Numbered from the stretch's first letter, positions 1 through 10,877 are shown. The stretch is DNA of 40,210 nt from Annulohypoxylon bovei var. microspora (GCA_022836615.1 MU405422.1:1-40210), one strand, 5' to 3'. The notes: generated by a model from the letters alone, not told the origin. Numbers and translations are program-made.

Positions 1-510
1 TATCCGTACAATTAAATCCAAGTACTCTTTTATTGATTTCTAAGTACATACCCATGTACTCCTTACCCTATTAGGCATAGCCTCTTCCATTTTCCGAAAC
101 TCAAAACGTTTGTTGCACAGTTGTACGAACAGGCCTCCATACTAACTTGAGTAGGTAAGGTATGTAACCTCCTCAACAAAGCGTCGGCTTGTCCCGAAAA
201 AATACCAACACCTTACAATTTTAAACCTTGAAATAAGAAAGGTACCAAACCTTCAAGTACCGGCATACATATCCACTACCTATGCACATACCTAGGCATT
301 AATAAAGCTAATAAGGGGTTCCGCATTACCTATCATTCCTGGGGTAACCTTAAAAGGACCCGACAACAAAAGAGAATGCGGCTCAAAAAGGCACGAATAA
401 GTGAGTATTTCGAATCGCATTTTAAAGACAACCATCCCCTGAAGTCAGGTATACGCCATATATTTTATGAACACTTACCTACCTGTAACCAAAGTGGCTT
501 TTTGTATAAC
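1..510. other. Intergenic DNA, no gene recognised
   Basis: AT-rich non-coding sequence. Both strands are broken by stops, and no protein-like reading frame, tRNA or repeat could be recognised. It carries several of the short TACCTAGGTA-type palindromic motifs that recur in all intergenic parts of this window. Confidence 0.6.
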
Positions 511-618
511 GTTTTATCCCCTTAACTAACAATTGTCCCCAGACAGGGATTAATAGGCTAGACACACTCTAACTATTGATCCCTGTCTAGGGACAATTGC
601 CAGTTAAAGGGATAACGC
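511..618. repeat. 108-bp imperfect foldback (inverted repeat) element
   Basis: Two ~46-nt arms (511-556 and 573-618) are reverse complements of each other with only a few mismatches, around a 16-nt loop (557-572). The strongest core of each arm contains AATTGTCCC followed by AGACAGGGAT, or its complement. Such a structure can be a very small MITE-like element or a transcribed hairpin. I see no convincing target-site duplication in the immediate flanks, so the element type is open. Confidence 0.7.
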
Positions 619-1360
619 ATTGCCAGCCTTATGACGTGGCTAGTTATCGGTGGAGATTGGATGGATGGTACGCCCAGCCCTACACGGCAGCCAGCGGTTT
701 CAATCTTGGCTGACGATTTCCAGCTCATTAAAAGGAAAATACGAGTTGTACGAGAAAAGCAACAGGGCAGCAGGGGAGAAAGGGTAGTATCAAACTCTTA
801 TCCATGTCCAAATTTACTTCGAGTTCTCTTTCTCGTTTCCAATGTGAAATTAGCGGCAATGGGCTTGTTATCAATGAGCTCTGATAGGTACCATTTGAGG
901 TGAGTGACAACGAACAGGCCTCGGGTAAGTGTGAGCCGCCATCGTTGAATAATCTCGGCAACACAAGCGAGAGGCGCGGGTACGCGCTAAGTGGGTTCGA
1001 ACTAACTTTTAGAGCGCCTTTTACACGTATGAAGCCGTTGAAGGATTGGAGGATTATTGCGTTACTTAAAATTAAGCTACATAGACGTCATGTTCCGACT
1101 CCATCGCTACCAGCGGTACTGAATATTCGGCAGCCTAAACGGCCTAGAATTCAACTATGGAATCAGAAAATACCAAGATATGTAAGAATGCGGCGTATCT
1201 ATTTCTCAAATAGCGGTCAGGTACTAGATTACCAACTCTTAACTGCGCTTGGTCGACCTAATTCCGATGTAGGTAATCCCATAAATATTATTCGAACTAT
1301 AGGTGCATGGGCTAGACCTTTGCTGTTTTGAGATTGATTATTCCAACCTATTATCTCGCT
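619..1360. other. Region upstream of the Zn2Cys6 regulator, no gene recognised
   Basis: Small open frames exist here (for example 631-903 and 900-1331 on the plus strand). Their translations show no domain, no orderly intron boundaries and no link to the downstream protein; the second one starts at GTG and overlaps the regulator. The stretch most likely holds the promoter and 5' UTR of the regulator. Confidence 0.5.
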
Positions 1361-2644
1361 ATGTACGGAATTATCGCCTTCAACAAAGGGGAAAAATCGC
1401 CTGCGGCCGAATTCCCTGCCGAACACGGAAGATATGGAAGAGGATCGGCCTGCAAAGAATGTCGCATCTCCAGAGTGAGGTGCAGCGGGAAGCTGGACGG
1501 CAAGAACTGTGACCGGTGCAAGCGCCTTGCAAAGCCCTGTTTATACATCAGCAACCAGACTCAACGCCATCATCGAAGTACCCAGTCTCTAGAAAGAAAC
1601 CCGAGGGGCTCGGCATCGACCGGAGTCGCTTCGGAAACCTCAGACAATCACTCCTCAGATGCATCAGGCTCTTCTCCGCCGGGTCTATCAAGCGGTGATG
1701 AATCACAATTCGCGACTGAGGATCCTCTTGGGCTCGACTTCGAGAGGTGGTTACAGCTGCAGAGCAACCCCACGGTGACGGAACCGATTCGGCCACCCAT
1801 TGACTTGGTAGCGACTCCACCGCAAACGTCCCCAGATTCCCTCTGCATATCGTTGTTGGAACCTGAAGGATCACTAGAGAATGGTGTGATGTGCGAAACA
1901 TCCACGTCTCACTTCTCAGGCTTGGGAGACGGTATAGCGGGTCCTAAACCCGCCGAGTGTGAATCATTCCCCGATCTTCAAAGCTGGATAGCAGACACCC
2001 GGGGATCCACTTCTCGATGCAAGTGCCTGCCGGCGATGACCTCGTCTTTATCTATCCTTCGAAGTTGGACTTGGGGCGGCGGTCCCGGAATCGATTCCGG
2101 GATGAGGACCGACGACGCTACGTTCAACTATGTCAAGGTCGAGGATTTCCTTACCGTTTTCGAGAAATCCATGACACAATTGCGAATCGCCGAGAACTGC
2201 CCGTTGGCGTGCATCTTATCGCAGGACTTGGCGTTTCTCCTCTTGCTCGTCGTTGAACAGCTGGCGAAGCTACTACTAAGCCTCGCAGCAGACGGGGTGG
2301 GAGAGCACGGTAGATCTCCCCTCGATATCTCCGTGAGGTCAATACCCCGTTCGATGGGGATCCAAACGCCTGCGAGAAATGGTGATCGGCAAGGGCCAGG
2401 CCCTCGGCATGCCAGAATCGGCACCTTCGAAATCGTAGATCCCATAGACTTGCAAATGATAATGAAGCTACTCTTGCAAATCAGGACACAGGCTCTAGAC
2501 GCATACATACGCAGATGGAAAGATAAGATCAATAGTTACGGGTTAAGGAATCTCGAGGCTGACCTGAAAAGGATTCTGGAGGACTTGAGCAGCGTGGCTT
2601 TTCTAGGGAATATAATCAACCCATTTCATCTATGTAGTTATTAG
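1361..2644 (+). CDS. AflR-like Zn(II)2Cys6 transcription factor, terpene cluster regulator
   Basis: Intronless frame of 427 aa from the first ATG; the frame stays open upstream to 1328 but without another ATG. Near the N-terminus is a complete fungal binuclear zinc cluster, CX2CX6CX8CX2CX6C, with cysteines at residues 31, 34, 41, 50, 53 and 60 and the basic RVRC stretch. A Ser/Pro-rich low-complexity linker follows. The C-terminal half (roughly residues 220-420) has the CKCL...SILRSW and CPLACILSQDLA...LLSLA patterns of AflR-type secondary-metabolism regulators, then a helical tail containing LDAYIRRWK. Family knowledge: these proteins bind DNA in the nucleus and switch on adjacent biosynthetic genes. 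The convergent terpene cyclase lies 0.4 kb downstream, so it is inferred to control this cluster. The start codon is the least certain point, because an upstream exon cannot be excluded. Confidence 0.9.
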   Translation: MYGIIAFNKGEKSPAAEFPAEHGRYGRGSACKECRISRVRCSGKLDGKNCDRCKRLAKPCLYISNQTQRHHRSTQSLERNPRGSASTGVASETSDNHSSDASGSSPPGLSSGDESQFATEDPLGLDFERWLQLQSNPTVTEPIRPPIDLVATPPQTSPDSLCISLLEPEGSLENGVMCETSTSHFSGLGDGIAGPKPAECESFPDLQSWIADTRGSTSRCKCLPAMTSSLSILRSWTWGGGPGIDSGMRTDDATFNYVKVEDFLTVFEKSMTQLRIAENCPLACILSQDLAFLLLLVVEQLAKLLLSLAADGVGEHGRSPLDISVRSIPRSMGIQTPARNGDRQGPGPRHARIGTFEIVDPIDLQMIMKLLLQIRTQALDAYIRRWKDKINSYGLRNLEADLKRILEDLSSVAFLGNIINPFHLCSY

Positions 2645-3039
2645 ACAAAATAATTAAATTAACCTCGATTCGCGTAATTCGTTTTAACGAAAGATTTATG
2701 AGCTTAGATGAACTGAGCCTAGGTTGCTTGATCAAATTGGACTACGGTAAATTTTTACCTGGGCCTAGATAGAAGGTACCCAGGTACCTCAAACAACCCT
2801 GACAAAAATTCTACCCAAACCAAATAATTTCTAACCCTGGAACACACTCAATTCTACCGTAGAACCCTGTCTCTAATCTATATGTGCAAGTCTTAATTGT
2901 CAAATCTATATCTAGAAATCTAGTAGTAAAATCTTGTTAAACTACCAGTTACTCGGAAGAGTTCTAAAGATCCAACAAAACATAGCGTAGTGGTTGTCAA
3001 CAGAATAAGGGTTATTAACCCCTATCTCAAACCTCCTTC
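2645..3039. other. Intergenic region between convergent regulator and cyclase genes
   Basis: AT-rich, stop-filled stretch that should contain the two facing 3' UTRs and polyadenylation sites. No further gene or repeat was recognised. Confidence 0.6.
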
Positions 3040-4611
3040 TCAACCTGGAAGATATAATATGCGCGTCTCATATACATCACCGCCATCCGAGCCAAGGTAT
3101 CTACCTGTCTTGAATCTGTTCAATAGTTTAGTATAGTTATTTCCAGAATTGAGTTCACGTCAAATTTAGAATAAGCTTACCCCCAGTGCAAATTGCCAAC
3201 AGCTGTACACCGGCAGGCCTCAACAAAATGAAGCACTGCACGATCGATTTCCTCTCCGTAGACCGGCATTTGAGCAAGTGCGGTATACCAGCGTTTATAG
3301 CAGTTATCAAGCATGACACCGATCTCATCGACAGCCTCCTGGAGGGATCTATCTTGAGACATCAGGGCTGCGATTAAGTTATGGTCGACACCCAAATTCT
3401 AGTAGAGAGATTAGTGCGTTGAACACACAGCAAAGCTAGCAGCTGTTCTAGCAGGGTCACATACCAAATCTTTCCGAAATGACAAAACGTCGTTAACCCT
3501 AAGTTTTTCCGTTAGCGGCAGCACAACCTATTGCAAGGTTCTTTAGCACTCACAGAAGTACAAGGTCCACTGATACATGGACAATCTCCTGTAAAGATGG
3601 GTGAGAGTAAACATGTTCAGGAAGGTTAACTCCTGCCCCGTATTCTGCGAGCGCGATAGCAGGGGAGGCCCCAACGGTTCCCCTACGGACCTCCAGGAAT
3701 GTCTGCACGTCCATACTCAGGGACTCTCCTATGGACTCTTTCTGGACCTGTACCACTAGCTGATCGAAGAATCCTCGGTGTTGCTGCTTGTATCGTTGCT
3801 GGAATTCTGGTTCTCTTTTAGCTACAAGCTTGAGTCACATCGATCTGCTCAAGACGTACCTGGAGATGAGTTCTCCTTTATCCGTAACCAGCAAGTCTGG
3901 AATACATGTCGAATCGGGTTCTCTTCTGGATTTATCAACGGCGCACCTTCCTCCATGATGGCCATGGTCTGGTTGACCTCTTCCTGTGCTGCAGCGGGAT
4001 CATCCTTCAGGTGACCCTCATCAAATTCTATGATGATAGAACTGTCAGCAAGCCAAAGGGCAAAATCTTCAAATAGTTTTACCTACGGTCATCAAAGAGG
4101 AATACCTGAAATTTTTTGTCAGTAAACTCTATCCTACTAAATCAGACGGATATAAAAAAGGGAAACAAACCCAGTGGGCCCAATCTAGTACCACCCGCAG
4201 CGCTGCTTCGTCGGCTCTTGGAGCCCATAAGGAGGCAAGGTAGCAAAAGTCTACTCTCGTGTTCATCGCAATCGTTTTCTCGTCCCATTTCATAAGCCTT
4301 GAAGAAAATTAGCCTTAGTTCTGACGATTTCATCGTTTCTGTTGGCGTTCAACTGAGAGTTATTACCTTGCTATCCATCTTTCGCCTTCAATTTTGACCT
4401 TGAAGTAATTCGGGTTCACCACTGGCCTCGGGGCCATTATGGAAGAGAACAAGTCTGGAATTCGGACAGAGCGCTTCTCCTTTAGAAGCTTAACTGACTT
4501 GGAATCTGACATCGTCTTCGACTGAGTATCCCCCGATTGTGCTAGACTAGAAAAGTCTGACCTCACAGGGGAAGCCTCGGGTGACGAGTTCATGATGATG
4601 CTGGGAGCCAT
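3040..4611 (-). CDS. Class I terpene cyclase (sesquiterpene synthase type)
   Basis: Eight exons on the minus strand, all phases consistent: 4611-4367, 4297-4171, 4105-4087, 4027-3860, 3821-3554, 3498-3465, 3398-3181 and 3115-3040, giving 384 aa, normal for fungal class I cyclases. Motifs seen: metal-binding DDQFDEG (D129, D130, D133), then FQTCWLRIKE, the NSE/DTE-type motif NDVLSFRKD (N278, S282, D286) followed by LGVDHNLI, and a C-terminal GRY (R365, Y366) that senses the diphosphate. Family knowledge: such enzymes ionise farnesyl diphosphate with Mg2+ and cyclise the cation in the cytosol; the product cannot be read from sequence. The start is the ATG at 4611, because the frame further upstream has none. 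Oddities are a 19-nt exon (VFLFDD), an intron splitting the DDxxD motif, and an intron of only 38 nt. No lesion was found. Regulator, MFS exporter and P450 nearby fit a terpenoid cluster. Confidence 0.95.
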
Positions 4612-6360
4612 AGTAACGAGTTCAATATTAGGGATTTTCAAGACGATGGTCGATATGTAATGTGGTGTTATTAGATTTCCAAGTGCTGGGGAGCTGGCTT
4701 TATACGAAATTTATCGTTTGACTTCATTACACATGATGAGTTATGTAGGGCCATTGCGGCGATAGGGCATTACCTAGAATAGCAAGAGGGTCCCATCCAC
4801 CGGGTCGGGAATCCATATGCATTTCCCATAATTCATATTTTAAACAAATATAATGATAATACCAAGATCTAACTTACTTAATTAAGAAACGATCCCACCA
4901 TGTAAGAAGAGACACTGTGTCCCAAATCAGAAAGGGCAATTCCCGATTTTATGAAGCCCGCGGATAGAGCTTCATAAGTTGGCCATGTCGCCAGTGCTTT
5001 ACCTAGGTATGCAGGTATCAGGTGTGGAGATACCGTATTAGTGAATGTTGAAGCTTACATAACATTTGCATTTACTCAAGTATTTATTTGGCGGGTGGGG
5101 TTTCATTTACAGGTTAGAGCCTTTCAAGAAAAAGAGAGAACCGAGTTCACTGTATGCTTCATACGTAACCTATACGACTACCTTGCTAGCCTTAAAAAAA
5201 GACCCTGCTTGCTGATCTTTTGCTGGCATGCCAATCAGTCTAGGCACGACCCGCGGAAGAAGATCACTTACATAACGTAATATCTATTTATACAACATTT
5301 CATACCTATTACTTGCATACCTAGGTAATCAAAATGGCATGGCCGGACAGCGGGAGCTGTGCCATCGCTCACCACTTTTATACGAGGTGCGAACAGGAAA
5401 TTACCTAAATGGTAACTCACTGTGGGGTTAGTCAGTCGTTCGCAAAGCCGAGGATGGCGATCGGAGCCTTGGCTAGGGGGACAACACGTCTTGTCACAAG
5501 TCAGGGTGGAAGCAATGACGTGGTTAGGTAAGAAGCTCGGACTCACTACCCAAGAATGCCGGGACCAGCCACCAACATGTCCAACAGACCGAGCATCTAG
5601 GTTAATGGATCAGATCCCGAACTGACCGGGCGGATCTCTAACGACCAGCCCCCCGGTAGACTATATAAGATCCGACGATACCTACAATGGAAACTGGAGG
5701 GCGCACTCCTAAACCGCAAGATTTGGTTACGCAGTTACGGAGGGTCAGTTAAGATATATTCCTTACCTACCTAAATTGGTACTTACGTCATTCGCACTAC
5801 GGTCAGTAGCTTCACATGAGGATTTACAAAATAAAGCCAAATGGATCATGCAGTACTGGACTAGCTGGTGACAATTTGGCAACATTCGAGGACATTGGTG
5901 GCTCTCAATTCTATGTCAACCGTCCAATTGGGGAGATATATCCTGTACTGAAGTGACCCTAGCTGCCATTCAAGAGAACAGTTCCCAACCTGAATTGTGA
6001 CTTCAGAAGTTTAAGGCCTCGACCTGTTAATATAACATACTGACCTAGGTAGGTATCATTTCCAACTCACTTAGTCTATCTAATGCTGGTAAGTGGGCAG
6101 TCATTCGCATCATTGCGACTAGGTAGCTTACCCTAACACTCAAAGACAGTAGTCCGACCCTCTTTATAGGATACCTAATCTCTAGCATGTGAGAGCACCC
6201 TGTTGATAATTGTGAGTTCTATTAGGATGCCATCTTCAGAGGTAACTAGGTTAGTACTTGTGTCAAGGGTCACCTTTGGATTCATGGGAAGTGTAGTAGT
6301 TGACTCAACTTAACTCACATTACTTCTAAGGCGCCACTCCGGTCCCTTCTTTCCTAATAT
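4612..6360. other. 1.75-kb intergenic region between cyclase and exporter
   Basis: Holds the cyclase promoter (adjacent to 4611) and the 3' flank of the MFS gene. Two short plus-strand frames (5041-5280, 5422-5625) show no protein-like pattern. A TATATAAG box lies at about 5663 without a recognisable gene behind it. The size of the gap would leave room for a lost or very short gene, but none can be supported. Confidence 0.5.
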
Positions 6361-8128
6361 TCAAAGAGTTGGGAGGGTCAGACTATGGATGATAGCAAAT
6401 ATAACAAAGCACCACCCTGGCCCTAACGCCCGAAGCATAATGTCTAGTACTGCCAGGCCTGCGGCAGCAAGCTCACATCGGACAAGGTTATTTGCAGCCT
6501 GGGCTGAAGACGACCTGTCTGGATGGAAATCCACGAGTAGCGTGTTCAGGGACTAAAAGCGTTAGAAGAGAAAGAATGAGGTGGTAAGAATGTAGGTACT
6601 GGGTATGATAAGATAAAGAGGGCTTACCGTGAAAAGGGGCTGCATGGTGAAGCCGATGAGAAACTGAAGAACAAGAGGTAAAGCCATATGCTACGATTAT
6701 TAACACACTGGGACTTTCTATATTAAGGCAGGAATACTTACAGCCTTTAGTTGAAGACTCCATCCATATCCAGCAATTAGAGGCGCGCAAAAGGCGACGT
6801 AATATTTATTTGTCCGCAGTCGTGCATATTCGATGGGAATTTTAGAGATATCATCCCCCCTTGACTGATCCACATGCATTCCCTGGGCTATGGCCATTTT
6901 TCGATAGTCTCGGTCTATGATCTTGCCTGTCATCGTTTAGTCAGTCATTGTAGCTGAACTTGAATCTGGATGATGGTATCTTACCGGCAAGAAACGCAGA
7001 AGTCATACATGCAACTCCGAATGGTAGATATGATAGCCCTGCTACTAGTCCGGAGACGTTATATGTTTCAACAAATACTGTAGACAATGAAGCTTGTAGG
7101 CACGAATAAATCGTGTAGTAAATCCCATAACAACCTACTGCCACTAGAGTTGAACGGTTCCTTAACAGACAAAAGATGGAGAAAGGGTTGGGAAACCCGA
7201 CCCGGATCTTATGCTCCGATTTCCGGATTCGGTTCCGTTGGCTAGAAGGACATAGTAATGTGGTAAGGGGCAGGTTAATCAATGGGGGCCAGGAACTGCC
7301 ATTACCAACAATGGCTCTACACGTCTCTGGTAACAGGAGAATTATAGACAAAAGCACTGTTGATGATGCAATCGTCAAGAACCAAAAGAGGGAGGGCCAA
7401 TCCCACCGAATGAGAAGTAATCCGCTGGTTAAGGGGGCGACACTAGGAGGCGTGTTCAGACTAACGAGGGTTAATATATAAACTCGTTATGAGGTCTCAG
7501 GGACTACCCACAATATAGAAACAAATCCAGTATATCCACCCCTATTGGCAGGCGTGGTTAAATCACCAATGATCCCATATGCGATAGAGAATGTTCCTAG
7601 ACCTGTTAGTTTCGGAAGCCGTCAGGTGTTATGTTACCATGCCAGATACATACCAGAAATTGCGGCGCTCTGTACCATACGCAAAACGAACAGCCACGCA
7701 AACGACCTTTGGAGGGCCAGTCCAACATTAACCGCCGCGTAAACGAAGAGACATACGACAAAGACCGGACGACGGCCATACCTGTCCGCGGCATCGCCAG
7801 TTATAGACGGGAAAATCCCGGAAGCTATTAGATACGAAGTGACAGTGAGATTTATACTTTCAACCGGCACCTTCATGTCTCTGGCCAGGAAGGGGATCGC
7901 AGGGAAGTAGGCGAAACTACTGGCAGTTGAGAACCACCCAGCCAGAGCGGCGATGAATATTATCCATTTCTTTTGTGCAGGGGAAAAAGCAGAATATGGC
8001 GGGGGTTGAGCGAGAACTTCTCCGTCTACAACGGCCGACGTCGGCTTTTCACCATGGTTAGGTCCAAAGCTTGCTGACTGCTGGCTATGCTGCTCAGGAA
8101 TTTGGGATTCAATTATTGGAGACCCCAT
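6361..8128 (-). CDS. MFS drug:H+ antiporter (DHA1, QDR-like), cluster exporter
   Basis: Six exons on the minus strand: 8128-7654, 7602-7512, 7460-6985, 6926-6742, 6690-6628 and 6552-6361; introns are 51-75 nt and all phases match, giving 493 aa. A hydrophilic N-terminus of about 65 residues precedes the first membrane helix (WIIFIAALAGWFSTASS). The DRYGRRPVF loop is the major-facilitator signature between helices 2 and 3. Later exons keep the family's order of helices: the ANRGGYTGF loop, WPSLFWFL, the LLLPETCRAIVGNGS central loop, and a last exon with LLVDFHPDRSSSAQAANN. About 12 helices are expected, in the plasma membrane. Family knowledge: DHA1/QDR proteins export small hydrophobic compounds using the proton gradient. 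Its place in the cluster, divergent from the P450, suggests export of or self-protection against the terpenoid product. No break was found. Confidence 0.95.
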
Positions 8129-9248
8129 GTTAAGACCAAATGTATAATTATCAAAATTAGGTTTGCAAGCAGAAAAGGGTGATGTTGAGGTTTTGCTTGA
8201 GGATTCGCGTATAGTCGAATAGACCTGTACGATGAGCACCAATCATCGTAAAGATATAACCGCTACTATAGTAAAGTGTTACATTATATCCACTATTTCG
8301 TTTATCAAATAGGGTGTTGGTGTCATGTTGAAAAAAGGGCCCTTTTTGTTCATGCATTGTATTATATGTTCTCACGGGAATCCGAACTTTCTTTTACATG
8401 GTGGTCTGCCTTCGATCCCTTCGAAATAAAAATATCAATCAGAAGATAAGAGTAAGCGGGTATTTGGGAAACTGAAGGGGAATTCTAAGAGGAGCCGTAG
8501 CTCTTTTCACTCACAGGGAGTCATGATTCCTCTCATACTCGGTAGAGGTACACAGCTTAACCATCTCGAATATTCACATATCTTGATCCATAGGTAACTT
8601 GAATTTCCTGGAATTTAAGGCCATTTTTAACAATAGCAAGTTCGCCATGGAGACAAAATATAAAGTTTTCGTCACCACTCTTAATTGGAAGCATTCGATA
8701 GCTTGAAGATATATTCATTTGGAACGAAGAAGTGTCTAGAGAATCGTCTTGTAGTCATATGGAGCACCGAGGTAGCATGTCGTTAAGAGGTGATATTATC
8801 TTCTCTAAGTTTTTTTATGTGTCTTCAAGGCTAAATATAAAGACTGCTGAGGAAGAGAGGTAGTTACCCCGAATTGTGATGAATCTCGAGAATTAGGATA
8901 TGTGGTTCAGGATAAACAAATGCTAAATGGATGTCCGTTTCCACGTCACCATTTGGTAACTCGTAGTTTAGATAAATCTGCGTGTGATTCGATGTTGGTA
9001 GAAACGCATTTGCGCTATATAGTGTGAGAATGCGGTTGGTTGTTGACAAGGAAGGCAAAATTGGGGTCGCCTAAAATGACAGTATAATCTGACAAAATGA
9101 CTGTGTCAATACTTCGTGTCACGCAGAAGGGCAGTACTGTAATTACAGCAAGCAAGTTCAGTTAGAAACAAAACTTTTGACTACTTCAAATTCCCATCCC
9201 CTTCTCCCCAACCACACTTGCCATCTCCCCAACCATACCAAAATCATC
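8129..9248. promoter_or_regulatory. Divergent promoter region shared by MFS and P450 genes
   Basis: The MFS gene (minus) and the P450 gene (plus) start at opposite ends of this 1.1-kb stretch, so both promoters must lie here and could be co-regulated. An imperfect inverted TTCG...CGAA pair with an 8-nt spacer sits near 8205-8221; whether the cluster regulator binds it is unknown. Two short protein-like minus-strand frames inside the region are listed separately. Confidence 0.55.
8557..8718 (-). CDS. Possible 53-aa ORF or exon remnant in the MFS-P450 gap
   Basis: The frame from the ATG at 8718 to the TAA at 8557 encodes a short chain with alternating hydrophobic and polar residues (FIFCLHGELAIVKNGLKF, then EIQVTYGSRYVNI), which looks like beta-strand protein rather than random translation. 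A second open segment on the same strand (8864-9058, without an ATG) ends at a good GTAACT donor and also looks protein-like (IYLNYELPNGDVETDIHLAF). Together they could be two exons of a small or decayed gene, but no clean splice joins them. I do not recognise a family. It could equally be chance. Confidence 0.2.
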   Translation of the reverse strand: MNISSSYRMLPIKSGDENFIFCLHGELAIVKNGLKFQEIQVTYGSRYVNIRDG

Positions 9249-10877
9249 ATGACTGCCGTGTCGCCGCTAGCGCTGCTGGCTTCTTCTGTCGCCGCTTTTG
9301 CTGCTTATCGCCTGTATCTAACCTACACACGGCGACTCACGGTCCAACAGCATGGATGCCAACCCGCAGCCCGCTACAAGCATAAGGACCCCGTATTCGG
9401 TTTGGATATCTTCCTGCGAACCGGAGATGCTATCTCCAAGAACCAATTCCTGGTCGAGCACCAGCGGCGATACGATACATATGGCCATACGTTCGAAAGC
9501 CTGAACTTTGGTTCGCATGGCGTATCCTCTATCCACCCAGAAAACCTACGGGCAGTCTTCTCTAAAAATGCTGCAGACTGGGGCGTTCAGCCTCTGCGAC
9601 TACACAGTATGAGTCCATTCTGCGGCACGGGATTTATCACGACTGACGGCTCTGACTGGAAGGTCTCCCACGACCTACTCAAGCCCGGCTTCCACAGGTC
9701 CAATATTTCTGATTTTGGTCCCCTTGAAGAGCACCTCCAGACCCTACTAGGTCAGATCCCAAAGGACGGCTCTAAGTTCGATTTACAGCCATATCTCTTA
9801 AGACTAGTTTGTCTTGTGAATCCCTGCCCACGCTTCTGGCGCACTAACGTATGCGCACTAGTATCTTGACTTAAATACGCTCTTTCTGTTCGGAGAGCCT
9901 GTCGGAATTCTTTCCGGCACGCCTCCATCGCATGCAGAAGGCTTTTTGGATGCATTTCAGGCTGGCTTCAACGGCTGCGGAATACGCATCGCCCTGGGAC
10001 CTCTCAGCTTCTTGATGCCAAAGGGTTCCTGGCTCGTGGCATGCGACAAGGTTCATAAATTCGCCGATATATATGTCGATAGAGCTATCGAGTACAGTAA
10101 CAAAATCAACTCGGTCGAACATAGCCAAGAAAAAACAAAGCGTCGCACTCTACTTTTCAACATGGCACAAGCGACGGCTGATAGGACTGTTCTGCGTAAC
10201 CAAATAGTGCAGGCCATGATGGCAGCAACCGAAACAACCGCTTCTTTGATTAGCCACGTTATCCGGAACTTAGCCAGCAACCCTATTATAGCTACCCAAG
10301 TGCGAGCTGAAGTTCTGGCCGTGGGTGACAAGCCGCTGGATTTCGACCAGTTACCGCGGATCAAGTCCCTACAACATGTTATCACTGAGAGTATGCCTGC
10401 TAATATTTAGCTCTATATTGAAAGTTGTCGCTAACATGATGACTAGCTCTTCGTCTGTACCCTGTATTTCCACAGATGAATCGCGTTGCTTTAAAGGATA
10501 CAATTTTACCTACCGGAGGAGGCGTAGATGGCACTGCTCCAGTGTTCGCGCCAGCCGGCACTCTATTCGATACTTGCTTCGCTACGCTCCACCGCGATCC
10601 GAAAGTTTGGAGTCCCAATGCCAATGAGTTTTGTCCCTCCCGCTGGGAAAATGATTATAGCCCTCCCCCATTTACATTCGTACCATTTGGAGCTGGACCT
10701 CGACAGTGCTTGGCACAGCAAAAGGCGACTATGGAGGCCTCGTATATAGTATCACGGATATTGCAAGAGTTTAGCGGAATCAAGAGCGAAGACGAGAAAC
10801 CCTATCAGGCACAGGTAGCTCTAACGGCAAAGAGCGCTCACGGGTGTCTTGTATCACTCACCCCAGCGACAGGATAA
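9249..10877 (+). CDS. Cytochrome P450 monooxygenase (CYP52-like fold group)
   Basis: Three exons, 9249-9806, 9862-10390 and 10447-10877, with introns of 55 and 56 nt, giving 505 aa. An N-terminal membrane anchor (residues 5-24) points to the ER. Helix I carries AATETT (307-312), the oxygen-activation site. The ExxR pair is E362/R365 (ETLR, split by intron 2). The heme loop FVPFGAGPRQC places the iron-ligand cysteine at residue 450. The LFLFGEPVG stretch and overall length resemble the fungal alkane/fatty-acid hydroxylase-like families. The helix C WxxxR motif reads W137-K-V-S-H141, so the usual heme-propionate arginine is a histidine. Family knowledge: it inserts oxygen using a P450 reductase. 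Inferred role: oxidation of the cyclase product. The start is the ATG at 9249, directly before the membrane anchor; the upstream open frame has no ATG. Confidence 0.95.

Noticed and set aside
900..1331. 143-aa plus-strand frame before the regulator
   Set aside because: It starts with GTG, overlaps the regulator's frame, and its translation is Arg-rich without any domain or splice logic.
5041..5625. Two small plus-strand frames between cyclase and exporter
   Set aside because: The 5041-5280 and 5422-5625 frames start at GTG or ATG by chance and show no protein-like pattern; no splice sites connect them.
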